A stretch of DNA of 64,000 nucleotides from Colias croceus. Taxonomy: Eukaryota; Arthropoda; Insecta; Lepidoptera; Pieridae. Below, piece by piece: positions 24,948-35,499 of the stretch. The notes below the pieces were generated by a model, which was not told the DNA's origin, ran no database searches, and saw only the letters and a program-made list of their open reading frames with translations. Each line of letters begins with the position of its first letter. The stretch's first letter is position 1. A program made the position numbers and the translations under genes. The stretch spans positions 2,743,001 through 2,807,000 of the forward strand of contig NC_059552.1 in the NCBI RefSeq assembly GCF_905220415.1, given 5' to 3'.

Positions 24948-25974
24948 TGGGAGGCGTTACTAGAACAAGGAATTGAGCACAAGTACATTCGATTAATAAG
25001 AAACATATATAGATGCAGCAGAGCAAGAATCCAACTAGAAAAGAAAAGTGCTCCTTTTAGAGTAGAAAAAGGCGTAAGGCAGGGAGACCCTCTATCTCCG
25101 AAATTATTCTCCGCAGTGCTAGAATCAATCTTCCGAAAACTCAATTGGGAACATCTCGGAATTAATATAGACGGTCAACTGCTATCGCACTTAAGGTTTG
25201 CTGATGACATAGTTTTACTGGCAAAAACAGCAGGAGACCTAACCAGAATGATAAACGAACTTGCGAAAGAAAGTGAGAGAGTAGGCTTAGCAATGAATCC
25301 GGAAAAAACTAGGGTGATGACAAATGGGTACAAACATACTAGGAAGCACTCAAATCAGCTATACAGACGAGTATGTATATCTAGGGCAGCTCATAACTCT
25401 AAAAGATCCTATGTAGAAGGAAGTGGACAGAAGAATTACAAATGGCTGGAAGACATACTGGAGTTTAAGAGAGGCTATGAAAGATAAAGAGCTCCATATA
25501 AACCTAAAAAGCAAACTTTTTAACACCTGCATACTACCTGTCCTTACGTACGGGTGTCAGTCATGGTCCTTAAATCAGGCCACCTCAAACAAATTGGCAA
25601 CTTGCCAGAGTGCAATGGAAAGGAGCATGCTCAACATTAAAAAGTCCGACCGAATAAAAAACATCGTCATTAGAAACAAAACAAAAACTACCGATGTAAT
25701 AAGCAAAATCAAAAGACTCAAATGGCGATGGGCTGGTCACCTGGTAAGAGGACACGACAAATGGAGCAAAAGGGTGACATGGTGGTACCCTAGGGAAGGT
25801 AAAAGGAAAAGAGGCCGACCGCAGAAAAGGTGGGACGATGACGTTAGACAAGTGGCAGGAGCCACATGGAACAGAGTGGCTCAAGAAAGAAAGGAATGGA
25901 AGAGGTTGGAGGAGGCCTTTGCCGATTGGCAAACAGATCTAGGGAAGATAACCAAACAACAAATATTAGTCTAA
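24948..25974 (+). pseudogene. RTE-like reverse transcriptase, 5'-truncated and frameshifted
   Basis: The frame from 24948 carries reverse transcriptase motifs B (VRQGDPLSPKLFS) and C (FADDIVLLA, with the catalytic aspartates at 25203-25208). Around 25340-25375 the coding frame shifts by one. The new frame continues with DEYVYLGQL, then a TAG at 25414-25416, then the C-terminal part with LTYGCQSW, a WAGHLVRG block and RGRPQKRWDDD, ending at TAA 25972-25974. The C-terminal pattern is typical of RTE/BovB-type ORF2. The endonuclease and the N-terminal half of the reverse transcriptase, including motif A, are missing through 5' truncation, so this copy cannot be active. Confidence 0.85.
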
Positions 25975-26084
25975 ATTTTTACATATCTATTAAGTTTAAG
26001 ATTTTCATGTTAGTTCTATAAGTATAAAAAACACTGTACTAAGTGATCTGAATAAAGGCTATATTATTATTTATTATTATTATT
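24948..26084 (+). mobile_element. 5'-truncated RTE-like LINE with 11-bp target duplication
   Basis: The insertion is bounded by TTATATACCTA at 24937-24947 and again at 26085-26095. It starts inside reverse transcriptase coding sequence and ends with a very short 3' UTR, an AATAAA at 26051 and a run of TTA units (about 26062-26082). A short 3' UTR with a short-unit tail fits the RTE clade. The intact duplication and single-frameshift condition suggest a fairly recent insertion. Confidence 0.85.
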
Positions 26085-26095
26085 TTATATACCTA

Positions 26096-29000
26096 CTGGT
26101 CGTTTCAATCAAACTGGAAGAAGAGCAAGCGCTTTCGAGCGACATGTCACTCATCATATTTATAAGGTCTAGTTACTCGGAGTCATCATAGAAGTTCACA
26201 TGCACTCCTAAATCTATATATGCAATACAATCTATACTTACTGCTTGTACACCTTCTAGGGCTTATACACAGTAGGTACACACAATTTGCTATTCACCTG
26301 ATAAAACAAAACATTTATGTTTTATGAAGCAGAAATCTTTACATAACTGGCATAACGCATCTCTACAATCCACAATATAAATTATAAACAATAAACTGTT
26401 GACAAAACTGAATATCAATAATCACGTAACGACAATAATGATGAGTTCATTACGGCACGGAAAACAAACTGAAAGGTATACAATATCAGAGCTATTGAAT
26501 TTTGAACAAACGCCCGCAACCGCAGATTGCAATTAGAACAGTCACGCACGGACAGACAAATACACGTCAAACCGAACTATGCTGTAATAATTGCATTTTA
26601 TTACTATTTAGAACTATTTGCGGCAGAAGCCAACGCAGTAAAATCTTCAATTTATTATAACATTATCCACATCACCAATGACCAAAACTCAAATCGGTGA
26701 AAAGGAAAAAAAGGGCAAAACTACACAAATTTGAATAGCATCGCGGATTATAGCCTGATCCCATATATGCCCCTGTAGTATGAACAAATATAGGACGATA
26801 ATGATGACAACGATAGTAACTATTTGTATAGTACTATGCGTGTTTAAGAGAAATACACAGCATCAGCTTCATGTTACAACAATGGCAAAATTTCAAACAT
26901 TTACCGTACATAGAACATATTACAACAATGACCGAGAGTTCTCTAGTTTGTCAGAAATTTAATCAAACGCTCATCCTATTAACAATTCCCGTTGGATGCG
27001 ATCAAATTTCGTTTAAACACACTACTGCATGTTGAATGATGTCCTAGACTCATATTTCCCAAGAGACGAGCGCAAATTATCCTGAAAATACTCCCTCATT
27101 CATAATATTACTTTGTACAAATTAAGACCATGAATAATTTGGGAATACGGGTATCTCTCTCACTCCAATATAATATGAGAATTCAAGAGCCCTCTATGTG
27201 CCCTCTGAAGCAGTTTCGTTTATAAAACCGTAATTCTTACTTCGATCTTAAAGAGGCTATTTTATTTCCTCAATAGCTAAAGATTACGTAACTTTTTCAT
27301 TCCAGGATACGCAACGAAAAACCTTAAATAAATATACCAATCATATCCGGAACGAATAACAAAAACAACACATCAAAAAGCCCCAAAATACGTAATCACT
27401 CAGGCATTTATGTACGTGTCACCATAAACAAGTGAAAACCTATCTAAAACCAATATCATCCGAGCTAACCGTACTCCATATATTTTTGCCAAAAATATAT
27501 CCGATGTTGTTTATCTGTAACATAGTGAATTAGTAATAGAGTTGTGATAGCAAAATATTTTACACAAACAACCGATTTATTTCTCGCTCCGATGAAATCG
27601 TATCGTAAATAAATAAAAAATCGATTTCCCGAATGTCACGTCCCACGTTCGTACGGTACGCATTTAAATACACACAATATGTAGATGGGAAAAAAATTAT
27701 TGCCTTCAATTTGAGATCTTTGTGTATTTACGAGATCGCGGTCTTGCTTTGGATTAGGTAAACATTATTGAAATTCAGTTCAAATCAAATAAGCTTATGT
27801 ACATAATATTATATCTGTGCAAAAAACAAACGAATAGAATGAGTAGAAATCGATTATTAAAATCAAATATTAGTATGAACAATCGATTACGATCAGACGC
27901 GATAAAATCTTCCTGCCTATAAACTTGATCTTGTTTTGATGACATAATATTAAACCGTTTGCAATCAGCAGACACACAACACATTGCAAAGGCAGGCGCA
28001 TCACCGTCCTACCCAAACATACGAAGGCATGTTACATAAAAATCATTACAAAATCAGCTGTTGCACAATTTCGGAAAGCTGTCCACGAGCTGGTTATGTA
28101 AAACAATGTGTGCCACTTAGCGCTCCTTGGAGGCTGCGCAAAAACTGAGCGCAATCTGGTCACGCGCCTGCGCGAGTATACTCAAATGGTCTTTAAACCC
28201 TGTCAATCGTCCGTTTTTAGCGCTATTAAATGTGAATGTAGATAAATTTAAATGTAACGTGTAAACATTTATATTGCTGTGACAAGCTGCGATGCAATAC
28301 TTAGTACACCTTCGCACGTCCTACGCACGTTATTTGCGCGTAACTAAATCTGTATTTTATAGTAGGACGCGTGAGAGATCGACAGGTAATGTTTGTGATA
28401 GTTTTAGCCTGTCTTAACTCATTTTTAGCTGACTGTATAATGTATATGCTTCAAATGAATAATTCAAATCATCTTATACTGAATCTTCAATGTAATACAC
28501 TCGTACATGTATTCAAAATGCATACCTATTATAAAATTGAGGGTGTTATTGACGACCATTTTATGCAGAGAAGAAATGTTTTTCTATGTCTATGATGAAT
28601 ACGGACAGCGGACATTTTACGAATGTGTACCAAAACCAAATTATTGACTTTAGAACTACATAACATAACGAGGCACGTCACCAACTGTAACAAACTCTTC
28701 AATTACCCACCAAGCTGCACTACATAACAGGCTACAGCACAAAACGCGCCGCTTAGCAACTAATGAACAACGGCCACTGATTGTCCCTTATTGTGCGATA
28801 ATTCAGATGAGTGGCCAATCGTGCGACTCGAAACGCGGCCGAGCGTTAAACTGGCGCGTGTAAAATAGCCTATGACTAGTTTTAGTGCTAAAATCCGGAG
28901 ACGCGTCATGAAATTATCGCATTGCGTTTGTAATCGCGACCGGTTAGACAAATTGACAATGCGGCTGTTTGTTTATGTTTAAATAGGTACATATTTATTT

Positions 29001-32000
29001 GCCTTTTGGAAAATATTTCTCATTAAATAGTTAAGAATAGGATATAAAGATCGTATTCAGCCTTTGTGCCCTGCTAGATTGAGACTTGTTTTTTATTAGC
29101 TTTACCTGGGATCGAGTCCAGAAATTGTCAATTATATTCGTTAACAACTGTACCAAAGAAACGGTCAGTATCTCATTTAGCTCTTAATTTGATCCTTTGA
29201 CCTTCCTTGTAAAATATTATTACATAGAATCACCGACACCTTATCACATGTACTAACAACACAATGAACGATGCTCTCGTACACATTACTCCTACATTAG
29301 GCAACACCAATAAAAATCTAACAAACGACCACAATAGCTGTCGAGATCATAATCGCATTTAATCATGAACAAAAAAACTCGCTGATAAATGTTTTACAAT
29401 AAGCGATACGACATTCAAAACAAAACACGGGCTATTCATCAGCCGCATTCAATTACAAAAGATCGTAACGACGGAATTAATTGTTTAGATATTTCGGGTT
29501 TAAATAATAGCGCATGAAACTCATAACGTATTCGTTCGCCAATAAGCCGTTTGCATTATTCAAAAGCTTCAATGGATTTTGGTGCGTGTGGAATTTAATT
29601 TCACTTGTAGGGGTCTCTTCACATGCAACTGACGTTCTTACGGACATCCTTACATAAACATTCATACCTCATACTAAATATTTGTTTAAATGACTAGCTG
29701 GTTATTGGCAAACTATCTTCCAAAAAATATTACAGTGTAAAATAAATGATAGTACCTTTTAGGAGCAAAAAAATTGTACTTTTAAATTCATAAATCTTCA
29801 TGGATAACTGTAAATATGATAACAATTAATTACAAAAACACGAAACGACTACCGCTTGTGCCATTTACAAATTTAAAACATAGCTAACAAACATTTTAAA
29901 CATTCCAAAGAATATACATATTATCATAAAGAAGTATTTCCATACAACAAACATAACCTAAAAATAAACATAAGGCTCTTAAAATAGTCCAATGTAAAAG
30001 CACCACAACCCGGGACGCGGGTGTCAGATCGCTCACCCTGAAAAATGAATACATAACTTAATTTGCGGCCAAACAAATCGATACACAGTTTAAGCCTCGA
30101 CACGTAATCCATACTAATTAGTTTATTTATTGCAAAATCGAAACCCACATTTGTGCGAACGTTTATCTGACATCGGCTATGTATTAGCGTTTGTTTTCCT
30201 CTCATTAATTGCGTAATGCTGATCAATTTTGCATTTCAATAATTTGCAGATTGCGGCTATTGTAGGAAATAAGAAAAATCAAAATTTTCATAGATTTTAT
30301 GTTTGATGCGATCCTTTCATTGAGTTCACACTTTATTAATAAATTGTAATATGTACTTCTAACACTTACAGTAGTCTAAGGATGCTTTCATGATTATTGA
30401 ACTCGCGCAAGCGTGGAAATCATTCAAAGCAATGTACTCAAACAAAATATTAAAAAAAACCTTCAAAAGAATCCATATTTTTTTACCTAAAAAAATCTAC
30501 GTTCAACTGAAGCGACCATGCTAATGGTATAATGTGCCAAACAAATTATACACTTGCAATACGTTTTGCGACACTTCACATACCAGCGATGCAATCGGGC
30601 AACAAGTTATGTTTTCGCTGTAGTTTATCTTTAAATCTCATATCTGTTACAGATTGTGAATAACATAACATCTAAGGATATTTTATTTACTTAGAAGGGG
30701 AGTAAACTCTAGATTAACTAACTTAAGCAATATTATTAACTTGAACAAGAATAAAACGAAATGCATTGAATCAAAAAAGGAGGATGTTCTCAATTCGACT
30801 GTATTTTTTCTTTTTGGTTTGGTTTGGTTGTTCCCTCAGAAATTCATTATATGACACAGTTTGATTTAATTCTTGGAAATCAAATAAAAAATCAATAATA
30901 TACCGTTTATAAAGAACCAACCTCAAATAGATTGAACGGCAAACCATTGCAAAGCAAACGCAAAGCCTCTATTTTTCTTACCCACACCAATTTCGAGCCC
31001 AAAAGTCTCTCTTTCATACCGTTTTGAGCTAGCCGCCTTTGACGAACACGAGACACGCATCGCGCCAGTCAATCGAATTTTTACCTCGCTTCGCATAGCT
31101 ACAGATCCATCAGAGCGATTGCAAAACACACAACTTTGACAATTTGCGAACGATACCGATACGACGAGATGACGCAATCTGGAGTATAGGCAAGTTTTGT
31201 GGCAATTTAAAAATGGCATAATGCAGTCACTTGCCAAACGTTTGGGCAACATATTGAAACAGACTATAAATTATATGGATACGTAGGTATATGTGTTACG
31301 AGAGGTGTCAACGTGTTTACGATGTAACAAAAGTTACATAAATGTACAAGGTCATCGGATAACATGTTTGTTAATAATTTAAGCTAGGCATTTGACATGT
31401 TTTGTTAAGTTGGAGAATGTTGGCGAATGTGTAAATAAACACAAATAATAACTGATAATCTTAAAGACTCTACAGTCTACACCATCAAAACTGTTTGATA
31501 AGTTAAAAAAATACAACCGAATTGAGTACATATTTTTAGATGATAAAGAGCCTCTTACAAAGTGGTTGATGGCACATTAGTGCAAAAACTATTAGATAAT
31601 CATCTAAGTATCAAGTTTTAGATAAATAAACACTCCGCACACTCCAATCAATGTAACCGTCAAAAGTGACAGTGAGTGGCTAATGATTTGCCTAAATTCA
31701 AAACCTACTTGAGTGTGTAATTTAGTGATAAGTCTAATAGTATAATAATACATATATGTATTTTAGTAAGACTACATATAACTAGTTTATAAATAAAGTA
31801 AGGAGGACTTTACACTTTGCATCGGCAATCGCAATGTATAGATGATTATATAAAGCACATTTTTCATTACAAATTTTAAAATAAAAGTTCCTTGCAAAGT
31901 TACAACAAGCCATAAACATTTTGAAACAAATCAGTCAAGCAAACTACCCGCACGTACGTTAAAAATACCTCCAAACCAACCACAACTTCTCATGAACGCG

Positions 32001-32225
32001 AAGCCAATCTAGCAATATCAAAAATATCGCAGAAGCTTTATTAATGAAAAGCCGCACACACGTAACGTACCTAGCTGGAAATGTGTCCGATTTAATTGCA
32101 TTTCTCGAAGAAAAATCGCGAACGTTCCTTTGTTGCGGCAAGATGGCCGACCATCGTCTCAGGGGCGACGTTGATGAATTGACAACACCCGCGCACGTTC
32201 ACTGACCACTGTTTATATAAATCTA
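26096..32225. other. long AT-rich noncoding stretch
   Basis: I find no exon, RNA gene or bounded mobile element. Patches at about 28120-28210, 28790-28940, 31015-31150 and 32080-32200 are richer in CpG and could be regulatory. A GGAGGATGTTCTCAATTCG phrase at about 30779-30799 resembles a dispersed lepidopteran repeat. All open frames are under about 110 codons and lack motifs. Confidence 0.45.
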
Positions 32226-32252
32226 CTAGTTGGACGCCCGGCTTCGTCTGTG
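32226..32252 (-). mobile_element. 3' end fragment of a Helitron
   Basis: On the minus strand CAGACGAAGCCGGGCGTCCA leads into a CTAG|T end, the terminal block of the Lep1-like family. Only the last 25 or so bases are recognisable. Confidence 0.45.
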
Positions 32253-32260
32253 TTTAATGT

Positions 32261-32684
32261 CTAACTCTTTACTTTACTTATTTGAAGGAATAGACTTATG
32301 CGTAAGCGACCCAGATAATAAACTGGATACTCATTCAATTCTTCTATACTGTACTTATAGAGTAAACGGAAAAGTAAATTTTAAAACTAAACTATGAAAT
32401 AAAGTATTACTCAATCAACGTACCTACTTACATTACTTTCAACCTCAGCAATGCTTATAATAAAAATGCTAAGTTTTAATATAAATCTACATCTACAGCC
32501 TATACCAAGGCCTCCATTACATAGTAGTTTCTATATTAATAAAATACAAGTACCCACTCAAAGAGCCTAGGTATTTCGCTAACATTATAGTAATATACAC
32601 GTTAAAAATGTTCAAATGAATTCCAACAAGCGAGCAAAGTTTAATTAAAAATTCGTTTCTTATTAATTAGCAGCCTCTAGGCTA
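32261..32684. other. AT-rich noncoding DNA, nothing recognised
   Basis: Target region of the R1-clade insertion, with no feature of its own. Confidence 0.5.
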
Positions 32685-32698
32685 GGGTTGTCGCAGAT

Positions 32699-33366
32699 CC
32701 CGTGTGGAGTTTCTGGTCTCCTATCGGGCGCGTCCCCAGGTGGCGGATAGGGGGAGGCCTCCCAGATATGGGGGGTACCGGAGGTATTGCCGGCGCGGAC
32801 CAAAATCAGCTTGGAGGAACTCGAGGGCTATATGCCTTCGTCGCAATTTCTGCTCTGCAGGGAGTTTCCCTGTGCAGTTGCTGGGTTCGAGTTCGAACAG
32901 TGCTGCTGTTGGCGGCGACGTATGGTAACCAGTGGTTGCGGACGTTTTAGTCCTACTGGGCGAGGGGCTGTTCTGCAGCGGTGGATGGCGATTGCTACAA
33001 TCGCGGCGCGGCGGGCTGGGCGGCAGGTTTCTGGCGTCTGGTAAGGGGCTTCGGCCTCCCGTCGGGCAACCTGTTACCCGTCGTAGTGTTGTTGTCACGT
33101 CTAGCAGCTTCGACGGACCAGGGGGCTTGCCTTAACCGGCCGGTTCGAGAGGAAGGACACCTCATCAAAAACCCTCAAATCTGCGTTTTCAGTCCAGCGG
33201 CGTGGATTTCCTGCCCCTTTTGGACAGTTTGGCTCGGGAGTGCGTGAGCTTTAGCTGTGGCCTCCCATGGATACCGCCCGACCTCCATGGTGTATAAGGG
33301 TTATCCGGGTGCAGGGGGCACCGCCCGGATGGACTTTTTATATCCCCCATACTCGTGGGAACAAAA
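32699..33366 (+). other. 5' UTR of the R1-clade element
   Basis: This 668-base GC-rich leader precedes the ORF1 ATG. Small overlapping open frames on both strands are by-products of GC-rich composition. A hairpin at 33303-33330 pairs ATCCGGG with CCCGGAT and TGC with GCA, 37 bases upstream of the start codon. R1-clade elements usually carry an internal promoter at their 5' end; I cannot point to its boxes. Confidence 0.7.
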
Positions 33367-35463
33367 ATGTCACTTAACCCGGCCCCATTTAATGACGACT
33401 TTAGCAAAATAAATATGGACAATGATGGACACTATGATTCGGATGACGTTAGGACAAGAAGGACGAGAGCTGTGATGCTTTCAAAATCAAGCTCAGCCAA
33501 CAGCGTGGTGGATCTGCAATCCTACGAAAAAGGAAGGCTGTGGCGGAAGAGGTCCCTGGATAGGAGCCGCTCCGGTTCAGATTCAGAGGATGGAATTGGG
33601 GATTCAAAAATCCCCTGCCAAAAAACATCAAAAAGAGGGAAGGGCCGCACGCCGGGTACGTGCGCCGCTCGGCGTGCAGCCAAACTGGACGCGGCACGCA
33701 AACTGGAGACAGAGTTGCAGGCTGAGCAGGAGGTCGCGGAGTGCGCTGAGCGCATCGAGGCGACGCGTGCTAGCGCTCCCCTCCCCCCCATACCAATAAA
33801 GGAAGGGAACACGGCGGAGGCTCTTAGCCTCCGAATTGCGGAAAATTTGGCCGCCATTGAGAAGGTGCGGTCCAGGTCAAACAATTTGAAGACCACTTTC
33901 AAAAAAGCTCTCAAATTGGCGCACGACGACATTGAATTGTCGGTGGCACAATTCAAGCGGCTCACAGTCTCTGAGGAGACACGGCTTCTGCAGGCGGACA
34001 ACTCCCGCCTACAGGCCGAGATCGACTCCCTCAAAAGGGAGCTCGAAAAAGTGAAGACGTCGCAAAGCGTACAAGTGTGTCCTCAACCGCGGGAACCTGA
34101 TGCTGACCTGGTAGCTTCCATTTTGCGCCAGGTTGGAGACATGACTAACGCCAGGTTTGAGGCCCTAGAGGAGCGTCTGCTGCCGGCTAAGCGCTTAAGA
34201 CCGGCGCTGGCGGCGGATAACAGGAGAGCGTCATTGGAGGGCGTCCAACAGGCGACCCAGGACCTTGTCACTCTCCCACCACCAGCAGAAAAAACGTATG
34301 CAATGGCTGCCTCGGTACCGCAACCGGGCATATCGGCGACGGGGTCCACTCCAAAACGGGCCGTGAAGCATGCTGCGGCTTCAGTCGGGAAGACTGCATT
34401 AAAGCAGCAAGTGGCGGTACAGGTTGCAGCGACGGCCATGAAGCCGAAGCCGAAGGCCAACAAGAAGAAAAAAGCGGCGTCGAAAAGCGCGGCAAACTCA
34501 AAACCCGCCAGCAAAGTCGCGCCCTCCACATCAGCCCCATCCTCAGACCCCCTCCCGCAACAGCAGCCAAAAGAAGGATGGACTGTTGTCGGGAAGGGCG
34601 GGAAGAAAACAAAGGGGGCCAAGGCTAAGAAGCCTGCGGCGCAGTCTCGCAAAAAGCGACACAAGCTCCACGCTCCCTCTTCCTCGGCTGTCGTCCTGAC
34701 CCTTCAGCCGGGAGCGGAGGAGCGTGGCATAACCTATGCCAAGATCATGATGGAGGCGCGGCGTGGGATCGATCTTGGGGAGATCGGCATTGGTGCGATG
34801 CGCTTTAAGCGTGGTGTTACCGGTGCCAGGATATTGGAGATACCTGGTGCTTCCAGCACAAAGGAAGCGGATGCTCTAGCCACCAAATTGCGGGAGGTAT
34901 TAGGCGAGGATAATGTGAAGGTGACCAGGCCAGTGAAGTGCGCAGAGTTGCGAATTACTGGCCTGGATGACTCGGCCTCTGCTGAAGACATTGCGGTCGC
35001 GGTCTCACACGCAGGGGAGTGTTCCGTCGAGCACGTAAAGTGTGGTGCTCTGCGTTCTGGCCCGCGGGGTGCAATGTCAGCCTGGGTGAGCTGTCCAGTG
35101 ACCGCGGCGAAGAAGTTGGCGCAGGTGGGGCACGTTCTGGTGGGGTGGGTTTCCGCAAAGGTCTCATTAATCGAGCAGAAGCCCCTACGCTGCTTCCGCT
35201 GCCAGGAGCTAGGCCATGTAAGTGCTACGTGCTCATCACTCGCGGATCGGAGTACCATTTGTTTCCGCTGCGGTGAAATGGGCCACAAAGCGGGTGAATG
35301 CTCTGCTACCACTGCTCACTGCGCCCTTTGTGCAGAAGCAAAGCGACCAGCAGAACATCGACTTGGAAGCTTAGCCTGTAAGGCCCCCAAGCCAAAAAAA
35401 AGGCGGAATGCGGAAGCAAGATGGCGCTCGGGTTCCATCACGCTCTGCTCTGGTGCCTGCTGA
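33367..35463 (+). CDS. R1-clade ORF1 protein (Gag-like, CCHC zinc knuckles)
   Basis: ORF1 proteins of this clade bind the element RNA and form the ribonucleoprotein. From ATG 33367 (context ACAAAAATG; an upstream GTG is not a plausible eukaryotic start) the product has 698 residues. Visible parts are an Arg/Ser/Lys-rich N-terminus, a likely coiled coil at about residues 155-240 with heptad Leu, a Lys/Ala/Pro-rich linker at about 360-440, and three knuckles from C609: CFRCQELGHVSATC, CFRCGEMGHKAGEC and a third CxxC..HxxxxxxxC. After the knuckles the frame crosses an A8 run (35394-35401) and stops at TGA 35461. The +1 frame instead runs to the TAATG at 35498-35502, so the last 20 residues are probably out of frame. 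Confidence 0.9.
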   Translation: MSLNPAPFNDDFSKINMDNDGHYDSDDVRTRRTRAVMLSKSSSANSVVDLQSYEKGRLWRKRSLDRSRSGSDSEDGIGDSKIPCQKTSKRGKGRTPGTCAARRAAKLDAARKLETELQAEQEVAECAERIEATRASAPLPPIPIKEGNTAEALSLRIAENLAAIEKVRSRSNNLKTTFKKALKLAHDDIELSVAQFKRLTVSEETRLLQADNSRLQAEIDSLKRELEKVKTSQSVQVCPQPREPDADLVASILRQVGDMTNARFEALEERLLPAKRLRPALAADNRRASLEGVQQATQDLVTLPPPAEKTYAMAASVPQPGISATGSTPKRAVKHAAASVGKTALKQQVAVQVAATAMKPKPKANKKKKAASKSAANSKPASKVAPSTSAPSSDPLPQQQPKEGWTVVGKGGKKTKGAKAKKPAAQSRKKRHKLHAPSSSAVVLTLQPGAEERGITYAKIMMEARRGIDLGEIGIGAMRFKRGVTGARILEIPGASSTKEADALATKLREVLGEDNVKVTRPVKCAELRITGLDDSASAEDIAVAVSHAGECSVEHVKCGALRSGPRGAMSAWVSCPVTAAKKLAQVGHVLVGWVSAKVSLIEQKPLRCFRCQELGHVSATCSSLADRSTICFRCGEMGHKAGECSATTAHCALCAEAKRPAEHRLGSLACKAPKPKKRRNAEARWRSGSITLCSGAC

Positions 35464-35499
35464 GGTGCCGCAAACGGAGGCAGCTATGGAAACGCAGTA

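Noticed and set aside
32702..33247. Overlapping frames on both strands upstream of ORF1
   Set aside because: Explained by the GC-rich 5' UTR of the R1-clade element; mutually overlapping and without motifs.
33355..33366. GTG at 33355 as ORF1 start
   Set aside because: Not a plausible eukaryotic initiation codon here; the ATG at 33367, four codons later, has a good context.
33522..34664. Long minus-strand frames opposite ORF1
   Set aside because: Antisense shadows caused by high GC and codon bias of ORF1.
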